Part shown: piece by piece, positions 56,815-64,000 of the stretch
Numbering within the stretch: the first letter of the stretch is position 1
How the letters are laid out: each line of letters begins with the position of its first letter
Origin: Luteibacter sp. UNCMF331Sha3.1
Lineage (GTDB): Bacteria; Pseudomonadota; Gammaproteobacteria; Xanthomonadales; Rhodanobacteraceae
Length of the DNA: 64,000 nucleotides
Assembly (NCBI RefSeq): GCF_900109915.1
Contig: NZ_FOBU01000001.1
Location: forward strand, 62,001-126,000
Direction of reading: 5' to 3'
Notes under the pieces: generated by a model
Told to the model about the DNA's origin: nothing
What the model saw: only the letters and a program-made list of their open reading frames with translations
Database searches by the model: none
Position numbers and translations under genes: made by a program

Positions 56815-58332
56815 TCAGGCCGGGCGGCGCGATCCTTCCACGCGCCGTCCCAGCTCCTGCCAGTCCACGATCAGCTCGCATCCGCGCTTCGACGCGTTCC
56901 TGCCCCACTCGCGCAGCAGTTCCAGCGAGGCCTGATCCACGTGGTGCAGGCGATCCATCATCACCGACAGTCGCGTGTTGTTAGGGATGCGCTCCAGCGT
57001 GCGGGCCATCGTCGGCACCTTCAGGAACGTGGCCGACCCTTCCAGATGCAGCGTGGCCGTGCCCGGTTCGTCGTGGTGCGTGACGTCCATCTTCAGCTTC
57101 GACGACAGCAGCGCCAGACGCAGCAGCGACAGGCCGAAACCGACGATCACACCGGTGAGCAGATCGGTGGCGACGATGGCGGCGGTCGTGGCGACGTAGA
57201 CCGCCGCGGTGCCCTTGCCGTATGCCGCGAGATCCTTGATCTGCTTCGGGTTGACCATCTTCACGCCCGTGAAGACGAGGATGCCCGCGAGGCACGACAC
57301 CGGTGTCATGCGCATAAGCCACGGCAACAGCATCACGAACGCGAGCAGCCACGTGCCGTGGAAGATCGTGGCCATGCGCGTCGCCGAACCGGCCTGTACG
57401 TTGGCGGCGCTGCGCACGATCACGCCCGTCATCGGCAGCGCGCCGAGGAAGCCGCAGATCAGATTGCCCACGCCCTGCGCCGTCAGCTCGCGGTCGTACT
57501 GCGTGCGCACGCCATCGTGCATGCGGTCGACGGCGGCCGCGGACAGCAACGTCTCGGCGCTGGCGATGAACGCGAACGTCGCGGCGGCGATCAGCAGCGA
57601 CGAGTCGAACAGGCCAAAGATACTGCCCATGCTCGGCAGGCTCACCGCGGAGAAGAGGTTCGCCGGCACGTCCACGCGCTTGACGTCCAGGGCACCGAAC
57701 TGCGCGACGGCCGTCATGGCCACCACGGCGAGCAACGCGCCGGGAACGAAGCGGAGCTTCGCCGGGCGGAGCTTTTCCCAGAACAGCATGATTGCGATGG
57801 TGCCGAGGCCGATCATCAGCGCGGCGGGCGCCTGCCCTTCGGCCGCTCCCGACACGGATTCCCACGCGGCGGCCGGCAGGGCCGCGAAGTTCTCGAGGCC
57901 GCGGGCTTTCGGGAGGGCATCCAGCAACACGTGCGACTGCGACGCGACGATGAGGATGCCGATGCCGGACAACATGCCGGCCACCACGGCCGGCGACGTC
58001 ATGCGGAACCACACACCCACCTTGCACAGGCCGGCCACGATCTGGATGAGACCGGCGAGGAGCACGACGGGGCCAAGGGCGGCCACGCCGTGCTCGCGCA
58101 CCAGTTCGAACACCAGCACCGCGAGGCCGGCTGCCGGACCGCTGACCTGCAGCGGGGAGCCGGCGATGGCACCGACCACGATGCCGCCCACGATGCCGGT
58201 GATGAGGCCGGCGCTGGGCGGCATGCCCGAGGCGATGGCGATACCCATGCACAGGGGCAGTGCGACAAGAAAAACGACCACCGATCCGAGGAGGTCGCGG
58301 CCAATCAGGCCCTGGGAGAAATAAGCGCGCAT
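56815..58332 (-). CDS. SulP-family anion transporter
   Basis: Inner-membrane transporter of 505 residues with about ten to twelve membrane helices (DLLGSVVVFLVALPLCMGIA, ...) and a C-terminal STAS-like domain (about 410-505, ATLHLEGSATFLKVPTMA). Members carry sulfate, bicarbonate or dicarboxylates. Its gene starts 14 bases after a beta-carbonic anhydrase gene, which favours bicarbonate. The ATG at 58332 begins directly before the first helix. Confidence 0.9.
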   Translation of the reverse strand: MRAYFSQGLIGRDLLGSVVVFLVALPLCMGIAIASGMPPSAGLITGIVGGIVVGAIAGSPLQVSGPAAGLAVLVFELVREHGVAALGPVVLLAGLIQIVAGLCKVGVWFRMTSPAVVAGMLSGIGILIVASQSHVLLDALPKARGLENFAALPAAAWESVSGAAEGQAPAALMIGLGTIAIMLFWEKLRPAKLRFVPGALLAVVAMTAVAQFGALDVKRVDVPANLFSAVSLPSMGSIFGLFDSSLLIAAATFAFIASAETLLSAAAVDRMHDGVRTQYDRELTAQGVGNLICGFLGALPMTGVIVRSAANVQAGSATRMATIFHGTWLLAFVMLLPWLMRMTPVSCLAGILVFTGVKMVNPKQIKDLAAYGKGTAAVYVATTAAIVATDLLTGVIVGFGLSLLRLALLSSKLKMDVTHHDEPGTATLHLEGSATFLKVPTMARTLERIPNNTRLSVMMDRLHHVDQASLELLREWGRNASKRGCELIVDWQELGRRVEGSRRPA

Positions 58333-58346
58333 GACGAACGTTTCCT

Positions 58347-59036
58347 TTAGGCGGCCGAGGCGACCGGCGTCGGCGTGGAGAAGCGCGCGTGCGGCGTGGC
58401 GTCCGGCGCGCTCACGTCCCCGTCGATGAGGGGACGGAAGCGGCCTTCGAGCGGATCGAAGGCCGTGATCTCCGTGTTGGCGATGTCGTAGATCCAGCCG
58501 TGGATGCGCAGGCTGCCGTTCGCCATCGCGGCCGCGACGGCCGGCAGCGTGCGCAGGTGCTCGATCTGGCCGACCACGTTCTCCTCCGTGAGGTAGCGCA
58601 GGCCTTCCTCGCCGTGGATCGTCGGACGATTCTCGGCGACGACGTAGCGCGCGACGTCGGCGTGCTTCAGCCACTGCTCCACGGATGGCTTGCCTTTCAG
58701 CGCGGCGGGGTTCTGCAGCGCCTTCATCGCGCCGCAGTCCGAGTGGCCGCAGATCACGATGTGCTGCACCTTGAGCGCGGTGACGGCGTACTCGATGGCG
58801 GCGACCACGCCGCTGACGTGCTGCGCGTACGGCGGCACGATGTTGCCGACGTTACGGTAGACGAACAGATCGCCGGGCCCGGCGTTGAAGATCATTTCGG
58901 GCATCACGCGCGAATCCGCGCAGGTGATGAACATGGTGTGGGGGGCCTGCCCCGACGCCAGGCGCGCGAACGTATCGCGCTGCTCGTCGGTCATGTGGCG
59001 GCGGAAGTGATCGAAACCCTGGATGAGACGTTCCAT
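58347..59036 (-). CDS. Beta-class carbonic anhydrase
   Basis: Interconverts carbon dioxide and bicarbonate. The 229 residues carry the zinc ligands C39 (CADSR), H98 and C101 (CGHSDCGAM) and the Asp/Arg dyad D41/R43. It is upstream of the SulP gene in a probable two-gene operon for dissolved inorganic carbon supply or pH balance. A helical C-terminal extension of about 20 residues is not part of the core. Confidence 0.95.
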   Translation of the reverse strand: MERLIQGFDHFRRHMTDEQRDTFARLASGQAPHTMFITCADSRVMPEMIFNAGPGDLFVYRNVGNIVPPYAQHVSGVVAAIEYAVTALKVQHIVICGHSDCGAMKALQNPAALKGKPSVEQWLKHADVARYVVAENRPTIHGEEGLRYLTEENVVGQIEHLRTLPAVAAAMANGSLRIHGWIYDIANTEITAFDPLEGRFRPLIDGDVSAPDATPHARFSTPTPVASAA

Positions 59037-59174
59037 GGTGTATTCCTCGTTGGGGAGTGGCGCAGCATTCGGGCGAGCGAGCGCCCGCCGGCGGACGGCC
59101 TCGCGGGCCGTCGCCTGGGGAAAGGAGGCATTCGGAATCGACGGCGCGTCAGGCGCACCGGTGCCGCGACGCGA

Positions 59175-59525
59175 TCAGGCGATCGGGGGGCGCAACTCGG
59201 CGTTGTGCACGTGCGCGTGGGAGTCCGCTGCATGCGCCGGGGGACGCACGGGCATCGGACGCGGCACGGCCACCGCGTGCTCGGCCGGGACATCGAACGT
59301 ATCGTCGAGACCGCTCGTGTTGTCCTCGATCGAGGGCACGGCGTCCTGGTCGTCGATGTCGGGGGCATCGTCGAGGGCGACCAGGGCGGCGTGCTGCGAA
59401 TCGGCCGGGACCATCGTGGACGGACACGGCATGGCCTGCACACCCGCACACACGACGAACAGCGCGAGAAGCACGAAGAACGTGCTCGCGATGCGTCGGG
59501 TGAAGGCGGAGGTCGGGCGATTCAT
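59175..59525 (-). CDS. Small exported acidic/histidine-bearing protein
   Basis: 116 residues: a signal-like N-terminus (IASTFFVLLALFVVCAGVQA), an acidic middle (ALDDAPDIDDQDAVPSIED) and a histidine-containing tail (HAADSHAHVHNAE). No family is recognised. The D/E and His content would suit metal binding, possibly zinc for the neighbouring carbonic anhydrase, but this is speculation. The ATG at 59525 is preferred over an earlier one because the signal begins there. Confidence 0.55.
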   Translation of the reverse strand: MNRPTSAFTRRIASTFFVLLALFVVCAGVQAMPCPSTMVPADSQHAALVALDDAPDIDDQDAVPSIEDNTSGLDDTFDVPAEHAVAVPRPMPVRPPAHAADSHAHVHNAELRPPIA

Positions 59526-59743
59526 GCGCCCGAACGTACGCAGGGGATGTGACGAGTGCAAGTACGGCGATGCAACATATTCAGGATCGACGCGTGACTT
59601 TCTTCGAAAACGTGACGTAGCAAGGGTTTCCGCACGGTCTACGAGCCATTTCCGATGGACTGCGTTCAGCGTTTGGACGTCCGGATGGCCGTCATGTGCC
59701 TGAGACGATTCGTAATCAGAAATGCCTCATTCCTACTAAGCAC

Positions 59744-59770
59744 AAAAAAACGGCGGGCTTGCGCCCGCCG
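59744..59770 (-). terminator. Rho-independent terminator of the porin gene
   Basis: Minus strand: CGGCGGGC, loop GCAA, GCCCGCCG, then seven T. It lies about 38 bases after the porin stop. Confidence 0.9.
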
Positions 59771-59808
59771 TTCGTTCGTCCCTGAGTGGAACTCCCTTCC
59801 GATACCGC

Positions 59809-61179
59809 TTAGAAGCTCAGCATGCCCCAGAAGCCAACTTCGTTGGTCTTGTAGTGATACGGCGTCGCGAACGGGCCGTCCAGCTGGTTGTGCTTGTAGA
59901 CGAGGGCGAGCTTCAAATTCTTCAGCACGTCGTACGAGACGCCGGCGTTGTAGTACTTGTCCTTGAGCTCACGCTCGATGTTCGTGACCGTCTTGTACTT
60001 GTAGCTCACGTGGTCGTAGCGAGCGAAGACGGCCCACTGGTTGTAGAAGTGCCAGTCGGCGAACGCCGAGTAACCGTCGGCCTTGTCCTTGATGGCGAGC
60101 GGAGCCGGGGTGGTGCCCTGATACTTGAGAATGTCGTCCCAGTTCTCGGAGTGGAAGTATTCCACGCCGACGCCCCAGGTCTTGTCGCGCCATGCCACGA
60201 GGGCATCGCCACGCGTCGCGGTGCGGGTCGGCTGGCCGTTCTCGACGTCGTTGCCGCGTTTGCCGGTGTAACCGCCGACCGCGAGGATCAGCTGTTCGAT
60301 CGGCGAGTAACCCAGGCGGGCTTCGGTATCGACCGACTTGGAGCGCGTCAGGTTGCGGAAACCGCGACCGTTGACGACCGACACCTGGTAGTTGATCGCA
60401 TTGTTGCCGGTGGTGGCGCCGAGGACGTGGACACCCCAGTCCGCCGAGTTGCCGAACGCGCCGACGCCGCCGGCGGTCGCGGTCGAACCGCTGCGACCAC
60501 CTTCGAACGAACGGTCGGTGATGGTGTTCTCGACGTAGCGGTAACCGTAGGCCTTTTCGACGAACGGGATCCACGGCATGTCGGCCGAACCGAAGCGGAC
60601 CGTGAAGAGCGGATCGAACTTGCCCTGCACGTAGGCCTTCTTCACGAAGAGGCTGGTCTGCGACAGCGTCGACTGGTAGTTGAAGTCGGTGGTCAGGTTG
60701 GCCGACCAGACGTCGTCGAAGGTGTGGTCGACGGTCAGGTAGAAGCGCTTGACGTCGAAGCCGGTGCCGTTGACGGCGCCGTGGCCGTCGACCTGGCGAT
60801 TGCGGCCGTTGCCGACCTTCTCGTTATGGTCGATGTTCGACACGTCGAAGAACATCGTGCCGCCGACGTGGGTGTTGTCGACGACCTTGGCGAGCTTGTC
60901 GAGGCGCTTGGTCAGGTCGTCGGTCGGCTTGGCGGCGGCGACCTGCACGTCGTTGACGGCCTTGGCCGTCTCGACCTGCGCGTCGGCCTGTGCTTCCTGC
61001 TTGCTCTCCAGCTCGGAGACCTTGGCCTGGAGGGCAGCGAGCTGCGCCTGCAGCTGCTGGAGGGTGGCGGCGTCGACCGTGACCCGGGCCGGCTGCGACT
61101 TCGGCGTCGCGGCGAGCGCCGAGAAGCTGGTCAGACCGAGACCGGCGGCGATGGCCACCGTGAGCAACTTGGAACGCAT
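59809..61179 (-). CDS. Phosphate-selective porin, OprO/OprP-like
   Basis: Outer-membrane beta-barrel channel of 456 residues. It has a signal peptide (to about 23, ALAAT), a coiled-coil trimerisation segment (about 38-75: LQQLQAQLAALQAKVSELES) and a barrel with repeated aromatic strands ending in F (EVGFWGMLSF). Location beside pstS and a Pho-box-like sequence upstream favour phosphate or polyphosphate. The general porin O/P family also handles other anions. Confidence 0.88.
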   Translation of the reverse strand: MRSKLLTVAIAAGLGLTSFSALAATPKSQPARVTVDAATLQQLQAQLAALQAKVSELESKQEAQADAQVETAKAVNDVQVAAAKPTDDLTKRLDKLAKVVDNTHVGGTMFFDVSNIDHNEKVGNGRNRQVDGHGAVNGTGFDVKRFYLTVDHTFDDVWSANLTTDFNYQSTLSQTSLFVKKAYVQGKFDPLFTVRFGSADMPWIPFVEKAYGYRYVENTITDRSFEGGRSGSTATAGGVGAFGNSADWGVHVLGATTGNNAINYQVSVVNGRGFRNLTRSKSVDTEARLGYSPIEQLILAVGGYTGKRGNDVENGQPTRTATRGDALVAWRDKTWGVGVEYFHSENWDDILKYQGTTPAPLAIKDKADGYSAFADWHFYNQWAVFARYDHVSYKYKTVTNIERELKDKYYNAGVSYDVLKNLKLALVYKHNQLDGPFATPYHYKTNEVGFWGMLSF

Positions 61180-61313
61180 GGGATGTACTCCGATATATAG
61201 GATGGAATGTGTGAGCCCCTGTCCCCTCGTTGAGACTTTTCTGTCCGAAAAACCTCAAGAGGGCCAACGGCGCGAAGGATGGGCCGCCGGGTTTACCGTT
61301 CGATGCCGTTTTT

Positions 61314-61331
61314 GTGACAGAACGACGACAC
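61314..61331 (-). promoter_or_regulatory. Pho-box-like site upstream of the porin gene
   Basis: On the minus strand GTGTCGTCGTTCTGTCAC: two TGTC-centred 7-base repeats with the 11-base period of PhoB sites (consensus CTGTCAT-N4-CTGTCAT). It is about 135 bases upstream of the porin start, so a long leader or a second promoter would be needed. Confidence 0.5.
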
Positions 61332-61376
61332 GAGCACGTTCTCTTAACGCCCGTGCCCGTATGCACCCGGGGCTGA

Positions 61377-61382
61377 TATCCT
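61377..61382 (+). promoter_or_regulatory. Extended -10 box before the RNase T-like gene (leaderless)
   Basis: TGATATCCT fits an extended -10 (TGnTATnnT); its end is six bases before the ATG at 61389. No ribosome site lies between. Transcription would start at the ATG. Confidence 0.4.
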
Positions 61383-61388
61383 TCGCGG

Positions 61389-62048
61389 ATGGATACGACG
61401 AGTAACAGCACCGCTTCGACGATGGCCGGGCGGTTCAGGGGGTTCCTGCCCGTGGTGGTCGATGTCGAGACGGGCGGTTTCGACGCCGAGGGCGATGCCC
61501 TGCTGGAAATCGCCGTGGTCACGATCGCCATGGAGCCCTCGGGGCTACTGGTCCCCCAGCCCGCGGTCTCCGCCAACGTCGAGCCCTTTCCGGGCGCCAA
61601 CATCGACCCGCGGTCGCTCGAGATCACCGGCATCGACCCGGACCACCCGTTCCGGGGCGCCCTGCCCGAGCGCCAGGCCCTCGATCACGTGTTCAACGCC
61701 GTGCGCGAGGCCGTCCGCGTGGCGGGCTGCCAGCGCGCGGTACTCGTGGGCCACAATGCGGCGTTCGACCTCGCCTTCCTTAATGCGGCGGTCAAGCGCA
61801 CCGGCCACAAGCGCAACCCGTTCCACCCCTTCAGTTGCTTCGACACCGCGACCCTCGGCGGGCTGGCCTACGGCCAGACGGTCCTGAGCAAGGCGGTGCT
61901 GGCCGCCGGCATCGCCTTCGACACGCGGGAGGCCCATTCGGCGATCTACGACGCCGAGCGCACCGCGGAGTTGTTCTGCGAAATCGTCAACCGCTGGCGT
62001 CGCCTGGAGCTCGCGGAACGCGAAACGGCCGCTCCCCTCATCGCCTGA
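61389..62048 (+). CDS. rnt: RNase T-like 3'-5' exonuclease
   Basis: DEDD-family exoribonuclease that trims the 3' ends of tRNA and other stable RNAs. The 219 residues have exonuclease motif [10 protein letters not shown] (D25, E27), a motif II aspartate in [11 protein letters not shown] and a C-terminal H/D pair ([16 protein letters not shown]). Its length is typical for RNase T. It is divergent from the porin gene and precedes pstS with its own stop and a 145-base gap. Confidence 0.92.
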   Translation: MDTTSNSTASTMAGRFRGFLPVVVDVETGGFDAEGDALLEIAVVTIAMEPSGLLVPQPAVSANVEPFPGANIDPRSLEITGIDPDHPFRGALPERQALDHVFNAVREAVRVAGCQRAVLVGHNAAFDLAFLNAAVKRTGHKRNPFHPFSCFDTATLGGLAYGQTVLSKAVLAAGIAFDTREAHSAIYDAERTAELFCEIVNRWRRLELAERETAAPLIA

Positions 62049-62088
62049 GACGTTTCGTAAGTTCCTGAATATGACACCAAAGCGGCGG

Positions 62089-62128
62089 GTGTCATGACTC
62101 TGCAACATTCAGTACGTCTCATTGCAAC
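62089..62128 (+). promoter_or_regulatory. Pho-box-like repeats upstream of pstS
   Basis: GTGTCATGACTCTGCAAC at 62089-62106 resembles a PhoB site (7-base repeats with 4-base spacer). TGCAAC recurs at 62101 and 62123, 22 bases apart, so three of four steps of an 11-base register carry a recognisable half. The match to TGTCA decays after the first repeat. Position 65-105 bases before the pstS start suits activation. Confidence 0.5.
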
Positions 62129-62193
62129 ACGGCAGGGCTGGAATACGGCCCCGGGCGGGCATCGCCCGACACTCTATCCACGAGGATTACTCC

Positions 62194-63210
62194 GTGTTCA
62201 CTCGCAAACTCCGCATCGCCACGCTGGTCGCCGCATCCCTCCTCGGCATGGGCGCCGCTCAGGCCACCGACATCACGGGCGCCGGCTCGAGCTTCGTCTA
62301 TCCCGTTCTGTCCAAGTGGTCGGCGAAGTACGCCGAGGCCACGGGTAACAAGCTGAACTACCAGTCCGTGGGTTCGGGCGCCGGCGTCGCGCAGATCAAG
62401 GAAGGCACCATCGACTTCGGCGCGTCGGACGCTCCGATGAGCAGCGAAGACCTCACCAAGTTCGGCCTGGGCCAGTTCCCGAGCGTCGTCGGCGGCATCG
62501 TGCCGGTCGTCAACCTCCAGGGCGTCGCCGCGGGCCAGCTGAAGCTCGACGGCAAGCTCCTCGCCGACATCTACATGGGCAAGATCGCCCGCTGGAGCGA
62601 TCCGGCCGTCGCCGCGCTGAACCCGGGCGTCAAGATCCCCGACGTCAAGATCACGGTCGTGCACCGCTCGGACGGCTCGGGCACCTCGTTCAACTTCACC
62701 AACTACCTGTCGAAGGTCAGCCCGGAGTGGGCGTCGAAGGTGAAGTTCGGCACCGCCGTCGAGTGGCCGGCCGGCGTCGGCGGCAAGGGTAACGAAGGCG
62801 TCGCACAGTACGTGCGCCAGATCCCGGGCTCGATCGGCTACGTGGAATACGCGTACGCCAAGAAGAACAACATCGCCTACACGCAGCTCCAGAACGCCGC
62901 GGGCAAGTGGGTCCAGCCGAACGCCGAGACCTTCGGCGCCGCCGCCGGCACGGCCGACTGGGCCGGCGCGAAGGACTTCAACGTGATCATGACCAACGCC
63001 CCGGGCGACCAGGCATGGCCGATCACGGCGACGACCTGGATCATCATGTACAAGAAGTCGAAGAACCCGTCGCACACCAAGGTGGCGTTCGAGTTCTTCA
63101 AGTGGTCGCAGGAAAAGGGCCAGGCCGATGCCGCCACGCTCGACTATGTCGCGCTGCCGGCGACGCTGACCTCGAAGATCCAGGCCTACTGGGCTTCCGA
63201 CTTCAAGTAA
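62194..63210 (+). CDS. pstS: Phosphate ABC transporter substrate-binding protein
   Basis: Periplasmic inorganic-phosphate receptor of the Pst importer. The 338 residues have a signal peptide (IATLVAASLLGMGAAQA) and the phosphate-binding segments GAGSSFVYPV, FGASDAPMS and SDGSGTSFNF. The start is GTG at 62194 with GAGG eight bases upstream. It would be the highest-expressed gene of the operon; a strong hairpin separates it from pstC. Confidence 0.96.
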   Translation: MFTRKLRIATLVAASLLGMGAAQATDITGAGSSFVYPVLSKWSAKYAEATGNKLNYQSVGSGAGVAQIKEGTIDFGASDAPMSSEDLTKFGLGQFPSVVGGIVPVVNLQGVAAGQLKLDGKLLADIYMGKIARWSDPAVAALNPGVKIPDVKITVVHRSDGSGTSFNFTNYLSKVSPEWASKVKFGTAVEWPAGVGGKGNEGVAQYVRQIPGSIGYVEYAYAKKNNIAYTQLQNAAGKWVQPNAETFGAAAGTADWAGAKDFNVIMTNAPGDQAWPITATTWIIMYKKSKNPSHTKVAFEFFKWSQEKGQADAATLDYVALPATLTSKIQAYWASDFK

Positions 63211-63265
63211 GCGGTCCGACGCTGCCATCCGGCTGACACGTTGGCCGGTCAGGGTACGACCATCG

Positions 63266-63296
63266 GGGTCGCCGCCCCCTAGCGGGGCGGCGACCC
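63266..63296. terminator. Strong hairpin between pstS and pstC
   Basis: GGGTCGCCGCCCC and GGGGCGGCGACCC form a 13-bp perfect stem with loop CTAGC. No T-run follows. It probably attenuates transcription or stabilises pstS mRNA, giving more receptor than permease. Confidence 0.75.
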
Positions 63297-63328
63297 ACAC
63301 GTTTGCAAAGGCCAGGAATCGCATCCGC

Positions 63329-64000
63329 ATGCACGCCACCGTCAGCACCGCCATGCCGAGCGCCGAGCGCGCCGCCGAAGCGGCCCGCAATGCGAAGGAT
63401 TCGCGCGACGACCGACTCTTCGGTTGGGTCCTCAAGGGCTGTGCCCTCATCGTCCTGCTCTCGCTCGTGGGAGCCGCCGGCTCCACGCTGTGGCTGGGCA
63501 TGGACGCGTTCCACACCTTCGGCTTCGGTTTCCTCACCAGCGCCGCGTGGGATCCGAGCAACGACCAGTACGGCGCGCTCGTGCCGATCATGGGCACCGT
63601 CGGCACCGCGTTCATCGCCTTGCTGTTCGCCGTGCCGGTGAGCTTCGGCATCGCCCTCTTCCTTACCGAGATCGCCCCCCAGTGGCTGCGCGGTCCCGTC
63701 AGCTCGGCCATCGAACTGCTGGCCGGCATCCCCTCGATCATCTACGGCATGTGGGGCCTCTTCATCTTCGCCCCGTTCGTCGCCGAGCACATCAAGCCGT
63801 GGCTGATGAACAACTTCAGCGCGGATCCGCCCGATGGGCAGGTCTCCTGGCTCGTGCAGCACGTGCCGTCGATCGCGAAGTTCTTCTCCAGCGAATACCC
63901 GTTCTTCGGTGCCGGCGTGCTCACGGCCGGCCTTGTGCTCGCGGTCATGATCATTCCGTTCATCTCGTCGGTGATGCGCGAAGTGTTCCAGACCGTGCCG
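63329..64000 (+). CDS. pstC: Phosphate ABC transporter permease PstC (partial)
   Basis: The first 224 residues of an inner-membrane permease; the gene continues beyond the window. After a hydrophilic N-terminus (about 1-30) come membrane helices (LKGCALIVLLSLVGAAGSTL; TAFIALLFAVPVSFGIALF) and the conserved IELLAGIPSIIYGMWGL. AGGAA lies about nine bases before the ATG at 63329; a second ATG eight codons in is possible. It pairs with PstA and PstB, expected next. Confidence 0.95.
   Translation, partial: MHATVSTAMPSAERAAEAARNAKDSRDDRLFGWVLKGCALIVLLSLVGAAGSTLWLGMDAFHTFGFGFLTSAAWDPSNDQYGALVPIMGTVGTAFIALLFAVPVSFGIALFLTEIAPQWLRGPVSSAIELLAGIPSIIYGMWGLFIFAPFVAEHIKPWLMNNFSADPPDGQVSWLVQHVPSIAKFFSSEYPFFGAGVLTAGLVLAVMIIPFISSVMREVFQTVP

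Overview
The window is high-GC DNA from a gammaproteobacterium, most likely of the Xanthomonadales and closest in character to the Rhodanobacteraceae (Luteibacter/Dyella type). This is inferred from gene order (prmB-aroC-asd-fimV-truA-trpF-trpB; apbC next to metG-rnfB-like-nth), an Oar-like TonB receptor, many exported hydrolases and the abundance of GTGG/GTAG-type REP hairpins. I see no tRNA, rRNA, CRISPR, integrase or transposase gene; the window is ordinary chromosome with accessory clusters.

Layout. 7-10397 (minus strand): a core block of prmB, aroC, a 2-hydroxyacid dehydrogenase, asd, a small coiled-coil exported protein, fimV, truA, trpF and trpB. Two gaps beside it (2635-3316 and 10398-11284) are filled with nested inverted repeats of one family. 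11285-23880: a putative phosphoester/phosphonate and peptide/ester scavenging region. A Tat-exported phospholipase C and a HisN-like phosphatase run leftward. A PhnSTU-type ABC importer with a DeoR regulator runs rightward, followed by an Oar-like TonB receptor and a secreted CocE-type hydrolase. 23977-30215: catalase, a FrnE-like DsbA protein, two unusual short-chain dehydrogenases, an exported crotonase-fold protein, a tautomerase and a divergent LysR regulator. 30312-35747: a giant autotransporter. 36000-42374: psd, an unknown small protein, an MltD-like lytic transglycosylase, a HerA-like ATPase (DUF853), a membrane/repeat protein and greB. 42473-46756: a BvgS/BvgA-like phosphorelay pair. 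46857-56730: housekeeping genes (DUF3025, rimO, dienelactone hydrolase, HIT protein, dcd, apbC, metG, rnfB-like, nth). 56815-59525: a SulP transporter and beta-carbonic anhydrase pair plus a small exported protein. 59809-64000: a phosphate-selective porin, an RNase T-like exonuclease, pstS and the start of pstC, with sequences resembling Pho boxes.

How it fits together. Phosphorus acquisition recurs: the porin and Pst system for inorganic phosphate, and the phospholipase, phosphatase and importer for organic phosphorus. Six of the seven convergent gene gaps are occupied by a paired inverted REP (REPIN-like) hairpin, which probably acts as a two-way transcript end. One of these pairs is translated as the C-terminal tail of the HIT protein.
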